DNA of 64,000 nucleotides from Pantoea nemavictus. GTDB lineage: Bacteria > Pseudomonadota > Gammaproteobacteria > Enterobacterales > Enterobacteriaceae. A program made the translations under genes and the position numbers. The DNA is taken from positions 930,001-994,000 of the forward strand of contig NZ_JBBGZW010000001.1 in assembly GCF_037479095.1 (NCBI RefSeq). Direction: 5' to 3'. Below the pieces are notes generated by a model, which had not been told where the DNA came from, did not search any database, and worked only from the letters and a program-made list of their open reading frames with translations. How positions within the stretch are numbered: the stretch's first letter is position 1; each line of letters starts with the position of its first letter. Of the stretch, positions 33,179 through 41,684 are shown piece after piece.

Positions 33179-34950
33179 AATTCGAGCCATCCTCTAACAT
33201 CTGTAAATGCATTAATTATAGAAGAAGGGATCATATCAGATACTGCTTTCCCATTTGCATTACTATTTAAAATAATGCTTAGATACCCGGCATAACTTGC
33301 TTTCGAATCGCGCATCATTTTAATGATTGCGTCGTCACTTAAACGTTCAATTTCAGTTCTCTTACTTTCGATATATCGTTGATTTGTGCTAGCTTTGGTT
33401 TCACTAAGAACTAGCGAGTCAATTATTTCACTTCTAATACCTAGTTCATTATACAATTCAGCTTCGATATCGTTAGATGCATTCAAAAAATTCAAAGAGA
33501 AACAGTCAGCACCAAGACTAAGACCTTCATTTGTTCTCAACTTTTGAACTTGCCGTTCAATTTCACCCCTGGTATCGCCATCACAATCACTGACTATGCA
33601 AACTGGAATACCCAAATTATTGGCAAGTTTGATAAATGGTGGATAATTTTTACCATTAACGCTAATGCAGTTAACACCAACACTAAACATTGTTTTGTTA
33701 AAGTATAATTCAAACATTGATGGGATAAGCTGTTCTTCAGTAACACCTTCACACAAAATCAATGCTCGTGAAAATAATAATTCTCCACGAGTTAACATTA
33801 TTTCTCTTTTTAGGGAATTTCTTTCATCATCTCGAATTTTTGTCTTTAGTGAGTTAACTCGAACACCATCAGTTCTTTTTATAAATGACTTAACATCCTC
33901 AATTTCAGCCATCGCACTTAAGTATGGAGAATGAGTGCTTAGTATTACTTGTCCCTTTGATGATATGAGCTGTTTAAATAGCGTTCGTTGCGCATTAGGA
34001 TGTAGATGTGCTTCAGGCTCTTCTGCTCCAATGATCGGATACAAAGCCTTACTTTCACCTTGATATCTCTCTTGCATAAATCCTAAGAAAGATTGAACAG
34101 TCAGCATCGATGCCCAACTTCGCGTGCCAGTACCATGATATTCCATAGAAAATGAGTTATTTTCTTGATCACCAAAATGAACAGTAAACTGTTTTGAAAG
34201 ATCTCTTATTTTCTTTGGAAAGGGTGTTATTTCAGTATAATTTGAGCCTAAAAATGAATCATTTAATCCTTGGAGTGATGCTTTTAAGCTCTGTAAAGGC
34301 TCACTTCTATTAACAGCAGCCTCATTAATATTACTGATCATACCTTCTAATAAGGAGACATCTCCTTCATCGTACTTAATGTAAGATAAAACCTTACCAA
34401 TATATGATGACTTATCTTTTAATTCGTTATGGATATCTCTTTGAGCATCTATAGAAATGTAAGGCATCGCTTCTATTCTAGAGCGCAATTTCTTTCTTTC
34501 ATTCGTTGCTATTGTTTTCCATCTATCAATTGTTGCCCACTCTTCAAGATAATATCTCAAAGTGCTAAAACCGCCCTTAATATAATCTGGCTGCACTTTC
34601 GTTCTTATCACAACAAATTCTTTACCTTCAGCATCTAACGCTGTATTGTCTCCAAAGACATCTATCCATTGCTCATCAAAATCATCAGCTCTATTATTTT
34701 GCTCATCCACAGGAACTATTTTTACATCTATCAAAACCTCGGAAACCTTATGCCCATAAATGTCTATATGCAAATCCTCATCACCGAAATAGCGTTGATA
34801 ATCTCCGAGTGCAAGCTGTAACGATTTAAGAAAAGATGTTTTACCCGCGTTATTAGTACCTAATAAAATGGTAATACGTCCCATCTCAACTTCGATTTCT
34901 TTTAATCCTCTAAATCCTGATACTCTGACGCAATTGATTAAGATAGACAT
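33175..34950 (-). CDS. gajA: Gabija-type OLD-family ATPase-nuclease (GajA)
   Basis: 591 residues: an ABC-type ATPase with Walker A LLGTNNAGKTSF (about 31-42), a signature/D-loop region with AEEPEAHLHPNAQ and ILSTHSPYLSA, then a C-terminal TOPRIM nuclease with the catalytic Glu in LILCEGVTEEQL and the metal Asp pair in VSDCDGD. In characterised Gabija, GajA is a sequence-specific nicking endonuclease inhibited by nucleotides, and GajAB stops phage growth. Start chosen at 34950 because GGAGGGG precedes it by 9 bases; the frame opens upstream at 35034. AT-rich, like gajB. Located between int and cos, the usual defence slot of P4-like satellites. Confidence 0.85.
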   Translation of the reverse strand: MSILINCVRVSGFRGLKEIEVEMGRITILLGTNNAGKTSFLKSLQLALGDYQRYFGDEDLHIDIYGHKVSEVLIDVKIVPVDEQNNRADDFDEQWIDVFGDNTALDAEGKEFVVIRTKVQPDYIKGGFSTLRYYLEEWATIDRWKTIATNERKKLRSRIEAMPYISIDAQRDIHNELKDKSSYIGKVLSYIKYDEGDVSLLEGMISNINEAAVNRSEPLQSLKASLQGLNDSFLGSNYTEITPFPKKIRDLSKQFTVHFGDQENNSFSMEYHGTGTRSWASMLTVQSFLGFMQERYQGESKALYPIIGAEEPEAHLHPNAQRTLFKQLISSKGQVILSTHSPYLSAMAEIEDVKSFIKRTDGVRVNSLKTKIRDDERNSLKREIMLTRGELLFSRALILCEGVTEEQLIPSMFELYFNKTMFSVGVNCISVNGKNYPPFIKLANNLGIPVCIVSDCDGDTRGEIERQVQKLRTNEGLSLGADCFSLNFLNASNDIEAELYNELGIRSEIIDSLVLSETKASTNQRYIESKRTEIERLSDDAIIKMMRDSKASYAGYLSIILNSNANGKAVSDMIPSSIINAFTDVRGWLEL

Positions 34951-35051
34951 ATAACCATCCCCTCCATGAAATAATTTATGTGTTGATTCTTCTAGGAAAC
35001 CTTGATTGCTCAGATTAGCACCATAAACATGCAAAATAAATTGTTTAAGGT

Positions 35052-35081
35052 GTCAGCGCGCAATGCTATCCCCCCCTCGCC
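35052..35081 (-). other. P2/P4-type cos site
   Basis: Minus strand from 35081 reads GGCGAGGGGGGGATAGCAT then TGCGCGCTGAC. The 19-base cohesive end of P2/P4, as I recall it, is GGCGAGGCGGGGAAAGCAC, followed by TGCGCGCTGAC; the match is 27 of 30. It lies between the defence pair and the delta-psu genes, the same place as cos in P4. The rest of 35082-35298 holds short inverted repeats (for example TGCACC/GGTGCA near 35094-35115) and no gene. Confidence 0.75.
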
Positions 35082-35298
35082 TGCCCGCTTTATGCACCGC
35101 TTTTCATGCAGGTGCATAAAGCCACTTTCGCCACGCCATGTATGGCTTCAACACATTCCGCTGACGCATCACTTTGCATGCAAATCCATGAACTCTAGGC
35201 ATGCGCGGCTCTTTACAAACCGGCTTGCCAGAAAAAAGGCCTTCGAATGACGAAGAGCAGATACAAAAAAGCCGCTGTTTGATTAGCGGCTTTGAGAG

Positions 35299-35550
35299 TT
35301 AGTGAGTAATACGAAATGCTGAGCCGTATCGGCCTAGTGTCTGCCTTTCTTTAACCGGCATTGGCGCAACTTCCTCAACTGTTTCCTGTGGCGGCGGCGA
35401 GGTTATGACTTTCGTGATGCTTTCGTTCGTCTTAAACGTGCAGGAACAATCCAGATTTGTGCACTGGTGATAGCGCTCTTTTACCTGCTCGGACATATAG
35501 CGGCTAGATTTCGCGTGCGCCGGGCTTTTGCAGTAAGGACAGTGCATCAT
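35299..35550 (-). CDS. Ogr/Delta-family zinc-finger late activator
   Basis: 83 residues with cysteines at 4, 7, 30 and 35, that is C-X2-C-X22-C-X4-C, the exact spacing of P2 Ogr and P4 Delta. These proteins bind zinc and switch on late promoters of satellite and helper. The start codon overlaps the stop of the upstream psu-like gene (ATGA), as expected for a delta-psu operon. The Pro-rich C-terminal part is not conserved. Confidence 0.88.
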   Translation of the reverse strand: MMHCPYCKSPAHAKSSRYMSEQVKERYHQCTNLDCSCTFKTNESITKVITSPPPQETVEEVAPMPVKERQTLGRYGSAFRITH

Positions 35551-36263
35551 TTCTGATCTCCTCCTTGCAGTTCTGCACGCTGATCACGGATTGATTTGGC
35601 CAATTTGCTGCGGCGCGCTGGAGAATTGTAGAGATCCATATCAACGCCCGTGAGTGCGGGACGATATAACCCAATATTTTCCAGCAGTGGAGCCTCATGC
35701 AGAACAGTCTCTGGTAGCGCCTCCGCCGCCTGCGTCAGCGCTTCACCGACAAGCCTAGAAATGTCGCGGATTGTATTGCGATCGTCGCCAACAAATGTCG
35801 GTGCGATTGTTTCGCGCTGAATGCGCAGCTTGATTGCCCATAGCAGCGAAGGGCTTACGTTTCGCAGCGCCGACTGCCAGTGTGAATCCGCAAATTCCGT
35901 AAAGGCCGCACTGTGTGACTCGACTAACTCTCTACCACTAGTGCAGCAACACAACATGGCGTATTGCTTATCCAACTCCAGTTCTTTCAACAATCCCGCA
36001 AACTCATCGGCCAGCTCGCGGCTGGCGATGCGTTGCGTATGTTCGGCGCGAAGTTCGTCAGTGAGATTACCGCGCAGTTTTCGAAAATTAGTGCGCCAGT
36101 TGATCTCGGCTTCCTTACCCGCCTCAATGGCAGCCTGACGCTCTTTTTCGCAACGAGTGATGTTAGCGGCAACACTATTAAATTCTGTCATCTGCGCAGT
36201 GTGTTCCGCTCGCGCTTTTTCAAATCGAATCAGTGAAATTGGTTTATTTTCTGCAGTGCTCAT
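35547..36263 (-). CDS. Psu-like protein (polarity suppression / capsid decoration)
   Basis: 238 residues, mostly helical with a charged coiled N-terminal half. The C-terminal part (LLENIGLYRPALTGVDMDLYNSPARR) resembles the IGFRPDVASVDD segment of P4 Psu, and the gene sits directly before the Delta-like gene as in P4. P4 Psu inhibits Rho and decorates small capsids. The protein is longer than P4 Psu (190) and similarity is judged by eye, so the family call is moderate. An imperfect TGTCG/GGACA dyad at 36301-36319 upstream could be a Delta-type site. Confidence 0.62.
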   Translation of the reverse strand: MSTAENKPISLIRFEKARAEHTAQMTEFNSVAANITRCEKERQAAIEAGKEAEINWRTNFRKLRGNLTDELRAEHTQRIASRELADEFAGLLKELELDKQYAMLCCCTSGRELVESHSAAFTEFADSHWQSALRNVSPSLLWAIKLRIQRETIAPTFVGDDRNTIRDISRLVGEALTQAAEALPETVLHEAPLLENIGLYRPALTGVDMDLYNSPARRSKLAKSIRDQRAELQGGDQK

Positions 36264-36409
36264 CGTGGTCTCGCATCATCTGTAAAGGATGAGGCCATTC
36301 TGTCGTGCACCAACGGACAAATCATTTGATTGCTTTCTGCCTGTCGCTCAGCAAACAAACCAAAAATTGAGACCGGAACATTTCCCAAAAACTTTAAGTT
36401 CTTATATAA

Positions 36410-36515
36410 CTATTCACTACTGTTCACTAAAGTAAAAAAGTTAGTAAATACAGTAAGTAAAATCGTGAACAGTTATAGGTTAAGTCTTCACTCGTTGTTC
36501 ACTAGTATTCACTGC
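36410..36515. other. Iteron cluster, probable replication origin of the satellite
   Basis: Within the 540-base gene-free, AT-rich stretch 36264-36804 there are at least six copies of a (T/A)NTTCACT / AGTGAA(C)A motif in both orientations, near 36411, 36421, 36463, 36485, 36497 and 36506. Core GTGAACAG resembles the P4 type I iterons bound by the alpha protein. The neighbouring AT-rich DNA fits an unwinding region. Confidence 0.65.
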
Positions 36516-36804
36516 TCTTAAAAATCCAGCCTTATTCTGGCAAGCCTATTCAACAGTTTTTTCCTATTAATTTGTCGAAACCAATTGCTCTTACTTCTTA
36601 AGTAGAGATCTGAAAGAACTCAAATACCTGCATACACCTATATATACCTATATTAACCGACTGGTGACTTTTTAATCGTTTTTTAGCCAGAGGCCACCGT
36701 GCAAGGGGTTGTTTACATTAGGTAAAATATTCTCAAAATAGGGAGTTACCTAAGACACACCCGGAACCGGACAGCACCGGCCGGACTCATTATGAGGTAA
36801 CACC

Positions 36805-37062
36805 ATGCACGCAGTTTCATCCGTTCCAACTCCTACGACGTCTCTAACTGGCAACATTTCTTATCCTCGCGATCGCTTCATGCGCCTACCGGAAGTTATC
36901 AACATCTGCGGCCTGTCACGCTCGACCATTTATGACTTAATCAGCCGTGAGCAGTTTCCGTCACAGATTTCCCTTGGTGGTAAAAACGTTGCATGGCTGG
37001 CATCAGAGATCGACGCCTGGATGCAATCACGTATCGCTCATCGCGCCGGAGGTGCAGCATGA
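36805..37062 (+). CDS. AlpA-family transcriptional regulator
   Basis: 85 residues with the MerR-like AlpA helix-turn-helix (FMRLPEVINICGLSRSTIYDLISREQFPSQISLGGKNVAWLASEIDAWM), related to P4 Vis and to excisionase-type controllers. First gene of the rightward operon leading to the primase; its stop overlaps the start of the next gene (ATGA). Confidence 0.9.
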   Translation: MHAVSSVPTPTTSLTGNISYPRDRFMRLPEVINICGLSRSTIYDLISREQFPSQISLGGKNVAWLASEIDAWMQSRIAHRAGGAA

Positions 37063-37307
37063 TTACGCTTAATTTCGGCATCAATTCATTTCCTCTAACC
37101 AAAGACGAAGCAACCTTCATCGCTGAAAGTCTTATAAGCGTGGTCAGTGGTAAGTCGGCAACCTCACCTTCTTTTAACAGCGGGATGCACGGGCATATTT
37201 CGATTCTGGGCAAAAAAGCTCAGGCGGGAAAACTTATAACGGGTAAAGCTGACAGCGAACGCCGATCAAATCCGCAGCAGTCCGATCAAGTCCTGACCGA
37301 TTGCTAG
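37059..37307 (+). CDS. Unknown small protein of the satellite operon
   Basis: 82 residues (MITLNFGINSFPLTKDEATFIAESLISVV...). The ATG overlaps the alpA stop, and a perfect GGAGGTG lies four bases before it, so it is surely translated and coupled to alpA. No domain recognised; no signal peptide or membrane segment. The second half is polar and basic. Confidence 0.7.
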   Translation: MITLNFGINSFPLTKDEATFIAESLISVVSGKSATSPSFNSGMHGHISILGKKAQAGKLITGKADSERRSNPQQSDQVLTDC

Positions 37308-37320
37308 GGTAAACGTCCAA

Positions 37321-37848
37321 ATGAACCAAAAAAGCCTTTTCTCTGGCGAGCGGCCGTTATACAGTTTTCCTGTTGCCGCAAAATCGGCAACCGGGCGTAG
37401 GAACCCGTGTTTCTCAATGGCGACACCAGACGCGCCATGCGTCTTTTTTTGTGTCTATGCCTCTGTGCACCCATTATTCGGGAAATGGTTATTAAACCAT
37501 TTATCCGTCAAAATAATGGTGGCTCGGGCGGGGCAGCCTTCGGGCTGGCCGGTATCCATTGAGGCCGGTATTCCTACCCCCGTTCGGGCTACCACCCTTG
37601 AGCGTAGGAACTCCGGTGGTAGCAATAACCGCTACTCAATGGAGATTGTCGTCATGACAACGGTTCTTACCGCCTCTCGCCCCAAATTCATTTTTATTTT
37701 CGCTGCCGTGCACTGCACTGATCGCGCTGCCCGTCCCTGCAAGCTTCGTTTTGCGGCGAAAGACGAGCGCACGACCCGTGCCAACTTCATTCGTGACTAT
37801 GTCCTATGCTTCGCTGGCCGCGTGCCGGTACAGGCGGTGACTGCATGA
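37321..37848 (+). CDS. Icd/Ash-like reading frame over the P4 immunity region
   Basis: 175-residue frame of the type usually annotated as host cell division inhibitor Icd-like or Ash. The N-terminal half (residues about 20-110) is encoded by the immunity-RNA region and may not matter as protein. The conserved segment is the last 64 residues from an internal ATG at 37654 (KFIFIFAAVHCTDRAARPCKLRF...RDYVLCFAGRVPV), which is the likely functional product. Overlaps the next gene by four bases (ATGA). Confidence 0.65.
   Translation: MNQKSLFSGERPLYSFPVAAKSATGRRNPCFSMATPDAPCVFFCVYASVHPLFGKWLLNHLSVKIMVARAGQPSGWPVSIEAGIPTPVRATTLERRNSGGSNNRYSMEIVVMTTVLTASRPKFIFIFAAVHCTDRAARPCKLRFAAKDERTTRANFIRDYVLCFAGRVPVQAVTA
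37397..37642 (+). ncRNA. P4-type immunity RNA region (seqA, seqB, seqC)
   Basis: Two same-sense segments, 37397-37420 and 37604-37642, each begin GTAGGAAC and end CTCAATGG. Between them, 37556-37577 (CCATTGAGGCCGG then TATTCCTAC) is their reverse complement at both ends. In P4 the CI RNA carries seqB, which pairs with seqA and seqC in the leader transcript to cause premature termination and hold the prophage silent. Further stems (ACCACC/GGTGGT, GTAGC/GCTAC) support a folded RNA. RNA ends are not defined. Confidence 0.72.
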
Positions 37849-38111
37849 ATACTCTTGCCGCTCGCACCAACAGCAACAGCACCTATTCAATTCCACACGC
37901 CGATTATCTACGCCTGCTGCATGCTCATTCCGTCGGCGTAACAGTGCTTGATATGTTCGATTCCGTTCATTGCCTCAGCGCCCAAGGCTGCGTGCCAAAC
38001 AGCGCCGCGCTAGCTTCTGTCGTTGCCCTTCTCACCGATCAGCTCGGCAAAGTCCTTGAAACCTGCGATTCCCTGATTCTTGCCACGGAGGCTCGCCATT
38101 ATGACCGCTAA
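37845..38111 (+). CDS. Unknown small protein of the satellite operon
   Basis: 88 residues starting MNTLAARTNSNSTYSIPHADYLRLL; the ATG overlaps the preceding stop. Predicted helical (SAALASVVALLTDQLGKVLETCDSLILATEARHYD). Genes of this size and place are common in P4-like satellites but I cannot assign a function. Its end overlaps the next gene by 11 bases. Confidence 0.65.
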   Translation: MNTLAARTNSNSTYSIPHADYLRLLHAHSVGVTVLDMFDSVHCLSAQGCVPNSAALASVVALLTDQLGKVLETCDSLILATEARHYDR

Positions 38112-38439
38112 TAATTCCTGCTTACCTGTTGAAGTCCGTACTGCCGTTTACCGTCGTGCGCTGGCGCAGGGTTATCTCAACGCCTGCAAAACGCTGGGCA
38201 TCACCGTTTCGGCAACGCTCGACGAACTACAGATGACTATCGCGCTCGAGCTGGAAGGATTTTACGTGCGTCGCCATGGCGCAGAAGCCGGAATGGAAAT
38301 GGCATGCACCATGCTGGGCGATATGGTTGAACCTGACCTGCTGACCGCGCCGCCGCGCCTGACCCGTCTTGGCGCGACCATGATGGATGAGCTTTTCTGC
38401 AGCCAGCTTGGCGCTACTCGCCGCGCCACGTTGCACTGA
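38101..38439 (+). CDS. Unknown small protein preceding the primase
   Basis: 112 residues from the ATG at 38101, preceded by GGAGG at about -12. It is helical and charged (VEVRTAVYRRALAQGYLNACKTLGITVSATLDELQMTIALELEGFYVRRHGAEAGMEMA), without a recognised domain. Lies 14 bases before the primase, so probably co-translated with it. Confidence 0.65.
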   Translation: MTANNSCLPVEVRTAVYRRALAQGYLNACKTLGITVSATLDELQMTIALELEGFYVRRHGAEAGMEMACTMLGDMVEPDLLTAPPRLTRLGATMMDELFCSQLGATRRATLH

Positions 38440-38453
38440 AGGAGATCCAGCAG

Positions 38454-40766
38454 ATGAAACACATAGTCTCTGACACGGTAAAAGCGGCCGCCGGATTCTG
38501 GCCGCAACTTCTACCCGCGCTGGGCATCAGCATTCACGCCAGCGGCAGACACGGCGCATGCCCTGTTTGCGGCGGTAAAGATCGTTTCCGCTTTGATAAT
38601 CGGGACGATCGTGGGACGTGGCACTGCAACCAGTGCGGAGCCGGTGACGGCCTGAATCTGGTTGAAAAGGCGCTCGATGTCAGCGCCAAAGAGGCGGCAA
38701 TCAAAATCGCCGATATGCTCGGCGCGCTGCCACCGGTATCAACAGCACCGGTGAACATCGTTGATAAAGCCCTCGCACAATCCGAGGCCGCCGCGCGGGC
38801 TCAGAAGTTGCTCGCCGCCGCCTTCAGCCGCACGGATAACGCCTACCTTTTATCGAAAGGGCTGCACAGCACTCAGGCGTTAACGCTGGCTGCCGGTTTG
38901 CGCTGTGGCGGTATCAGTTTTGCGGCTGGCGATCTGCTTGTGCCGCTGACCGACGAAACCGGTAACGCCGTTAACATCCAGCTAATCAGCGCTGCTGGCG
39001 ACAAGCGCACCCTGCCCGGCGGACAGGTGAAAGGCGCTTATCACCTTGCAGGCGAACCTGACAGCAAAACGCTGTGGCTCACCGAAGGTTATGCAACCGG
39101 CCTGACTGTGCAGCGCCTGACGGGGCAACCGGTCTATGTGGCGCTCAGCGCAAATAATCTGCCGGCGCTTGCCGCGCAGCTTCGCAAAACCAACCCTGAT
39201 GCGCTGATGCTGGTTGCCGCAGATCGCGACGAAAACGGCACAGGCCAGCTTAAGGCCGAGGAAGCCGCGAAAACCTGCAAGGGCAAAGCCGCTTTACCGC
39301 CGGAAACCGGCGACTGGAACGACGTCTGGCAGGCACAGGGCGACATTGCGACGCAGGCGCTACTTACCGCTTTCACTCAACCCCACAAGCCAAGCCCGTT
39401 TGAGTCGGTGAGCGAGGCCGATCTCAAAGCCATGAGCGCCAGTGAAAAGGCGGAGCTACTGGTCGATCATTACGGGCAGGCGCTGGCCGTGCCGCCCGTT
39501 GGAGAGGAAATCTGCCGCTACGAGAACGGCGCGTGGCAGGTGATGCCGGTACAGACGCTGCGCCGTGAGATCGCAGCGCTGTTTCAGAAGGTGCGCGCAC
39601 CGTTTTCAGCCGCCGGGATTGGCAGCGTGCTCGATACGCTCAAGCTGATGGTGCCCCAAATGGGTGAACCGGCGCGCCGCCTGATAGGTTTCCGAAATGG
39701 GGTATTTGATACGACTAACGGCACATTCAGCCCGCACCGCCGTGAGAACTGGCTGCGCACGGCAAACAGCGTTGATTACTCCGCGCCGCGCCCCGGTGAA
39801 AATCTCGCAGATCACGCGCCTAACTTCTACAGCTGGTTAACGCGGGCTGCCGGATATAATGACGACAAGCAGGAACGCATCCTCGCGGCGCTATTTATGG
39901 TGCTGGCAAACCGCTATGACTGGCAGATGTTCCTTGAGGTGACTGGTCCAGGTGGAAGCGGGAAAAGCATATTAGCCTCGATCGCCACGCTGCTCGCTGG
40001 CCGCGATAACACCACGTCCGCCACCATCGACACGCTGGAATCATCGCGCGAGCGTGCCAGCGTAGTGGGATTTTCGCTGATTATTCTGCCCGATCAAGAG
40101 AAGTGGAGCGGCGACGGCGCGGGCATTAAGGCGATTACCGGCGGTGATGCGGTAGCCATCGATCCCAAATATCGCGATCCCTACTCAACTCAAATTCCGG
40201 CTGTTATTTTGGCGGTCAACAATAATCCGATGCGTTTCAGCGATCGCAGCGGTGGCGTTTCACGTCGCCGAGTAATCCTGACCTTCCCGGAGGTTATACC
40301 GGCGAAAGAGCGCGACCCGCAGCTGTTGGATAAAATCAGCGTCGAGCTGGCCGTCATTGTTCGTCATTTAATGCAGCGCTTCGTGTTACCCGATGAAGCG
40401 CGCGAGCTGTTGCAGGCGCAGCAATCATCCGGCGAAGCGCTGGAGATAAAGCGACAGGCCGATCCTCTGGTCGATTTCTGTGGCTACCTGATGCCGCTGA
40501 GCACGCCGAACGGGCTGTTTATTGGAAATGCCAACATTCGCCCGATAAACCCGAAGCGCTATCTCTATCACGCGTATTTGTCGTTTATGGAATCTCGTGG
40601 CCATCAGCACCCGCTCAGCCTGACGGCTTTCGGCCAAGCAGTGCCACAGACGCTGAAAGAGTATGAGCGCGTGTTACTGAAGCGCCGAACGAATAACGGC
40701 ATACAAACCAATCTAACATTACATGAGGACAGTGAGACCGATTGGCTACCAGCATGCAGCGCCTGA
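38454..40766 (+). CDS. P4 alpha-like primase-helicase
   Basis: Replication initiator of the satellite, 770 residues. An N-terminal zinc finger (Cys 36, 39, 58, 61: CPVCGGKDRFRF and CNQCGAGDG) is followed by a TOPRIM primase core (LTEGYATGL about 209, AADRDENG about 256) and a C-terminal D5/superfamily 3 helicase with Walker A GPGGSGKS near 500. In P4, alpha also binds the ori and crr iterons, and matching iteron clusters lie upstream (36410) and downstream (41941) of this gene. GAAGGAG precedes the ATG. Confidence 0.93.
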   Translation: MKHIVSDTVKAAAGFWPQLLPALGISIHASGRHGACPVCGGKDRFRFDNRDDRGTWHCNQCGAGDGLNLVEKALDVSAKEAAIKIADMLGALPPVSTAPVNIVDKALAQSEAAARAQKLLAAAFSRTDNAYLLSKGLHSTQALTLAAGLRCGGISFAAGDLLVPLTDETGNAVNIQLISAAGDKRTLPGGQVKGAYHLAGEPDSKTLWLTEGYATGLTVQRLTGQPVYVALSANNLPALAAQLRKTNPDALMLVAADRDENGTGQLKAEEAAKTCKGKAALPPETGDWNDVWQAQGDIATQALLTAFTQPHKPSPFESVSEADLKAMSASEKAELLVDHYGQALAVPPVGEEICRYENGAWQVMPVQTLRREIAALFQKVRAPFSAAGIGSVLDTLKLMVPQMGEPARRLIGFRNGVFDTTNGTFSPHRRENWLRTANSVDYSAPRPGENLADHAPNFYSWLTRAAGYNDDKQERILAALFMVLANRYDWQMFLEVTGPGGSGKSILASIATLLAGRDNTTSATIDTLESSRERASVVGFSLIILPDQEKWSGDGAGIKAITGGDAVAIDPKYRDPYSTQIPAVILAVNNNPMRFSDRSGGVSRRRVILTFPEVIPAKERDPQLLDKISVELAVIVRHLMQRFVLPDEARELLQAQQSSGEALEIKRQADPLVDFCGYLMPLSTPNGLFIGNANIRPINPKRYLYHAYLSFMESRGHQHPLSLTAFGQAVPQTLKEYERVLLKRRTNNGIQTNLTLHEDSETDWLPACSA

Positions 40767-40783
40767 TAATCTCACAAGCACAT

Positions 40784-40806
40784 AAACCGGCTCAGGCCGG
40801 TTTTTA
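40784..40806 (+). terminator. Terminator after the alpha gene
   Basis: Hairpin AACCGGC/GCCGGTT with a TCAG loop, followed by TTTAT. Confidence 0.75.
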
Positions 40807-40865
40807 TAAAAGACCAATATCATTGCTCGAAAAATTATATTTAAAAACACATTAACTCATAAGAA

Positions 40866-41672
40866 TCATTCAAAACCAGCGATTAAATCGTTTCTTTTTT
40901 CATCGGAAAGATAGGGCAAATTTATATTTATATACTTAGCAATTTGGCGAGAGCGCTTTGAACTGTTAGGCTGATTTCTTATCTTGGTAAACCGCTCATC
41001 AGCATCTAACTCTTCAGAATAGGCTTGATTATTCAATTTTGATATAGAGGCAATATAATGCTCATCTATTTTTCTACAACATTTTATTAAAAAGGTAATT
41101 AGAGTAGTCGCCTCTTTAAGGGTAACTTTATCCGCAGAATAATCCTTTAAGGTCTTAATTACATCAAAATGGTAAAAATTGTCATATAGATCGGAGCTTT
41201 TCGACTCCAGAAAAATTTTATCTGAAGAAGATAACTCAGCATTTGAAGTACTAGCATGAACGATACGATTGCGCCAATGGCACATGAGCTCGACTAACAA
41301 ATACCATTCTTTTTCAATACCAGGTATAGATTTGCAATAATCTGAAAACCGCTTCCCTTTCGAGTCATTCGATGAGCGCTGAGTTTTAAAATCCAAATTA
41401 ATACTGGCTTTCTTTCTTATTAAATCACTACTAATGCTCCCCATATATTCAAAAAGAGCTTCAACAGCAAATACCAATGACGATCTAACCGCAAACCTAC
41501 GGGCTGAAACGCAGGATTGCTCTAGTCCTTTAGGCTCCCATTTAATATTTAACGAAGGATCTCTTACCGAATTAGAGGGCAAGTTTGATAGGGCGACGGC
41601 TATAGTATTAAGATTGTGCACACTATACCCAATTTCATCTAAAATAGATCGAAGATACTTACTCTCAGTCAT
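40866..41672 (-). CDS. HEPN-motif protein, putative ribonuclease
   Basis: 268 residues, AT-rich, not assigned to a named family. Residues 134-139 are RNRIVH, the R-N-X3-H form of the HEPN ribonuclease motif (R-X4-6-H), set in a predicted helix (LLVELMCHWRNRIVHAST) as in HEPN folds. The rest is helical with no other enzyme motif. A putative ribosome site AAGG follows directly after the CCA end of the tRNA-like gene upstream, only 12 bases before the ATG, so both are probably one transcript. In the cargo position beyond the primase. Toxin or defence RNase is the likely role; this is inference. Confidence 0.7.
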   Translation of the reverse strand: MTESKYLRSILDEIGYSVHNLNTIAVALSNLPSNSVRDPSLNIKWEPKGLEQSCVSARRFAVRSSLVFAVEALFEYMGSISSDLIRKKASINLDFKTQRSSNDSKGKRFSDYCKSIPGIEKEWYLLVELMCHWRNRIVHASTSNAELSSSDKIFLESKSSDLYDNFYHFDVIKTLKDYSADKVTLKEATTLITFLIKCCRKIDEHYIASISKLNNQAYSEELDADERFTKIRNQPNSSKRSRQIAKYININLPYLSDEKRNDLIAGFE

Positions 41673-41684
41673 TTAATTAAACCT

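Noticed and set aside
36301..36319. Delta/Ogr binding site upstream of the psu-like gene
   Set aside because: The dyad spacing is TGT-N13-ACA, one base off the expected N12, so it is mentioned but not called.
36410..36515. CRISPR array in the repeat-rich AT stretch
   Set aside because: The repeats are about 9 bases, irregularly spaced and in both orientations; they fit replication iterons.
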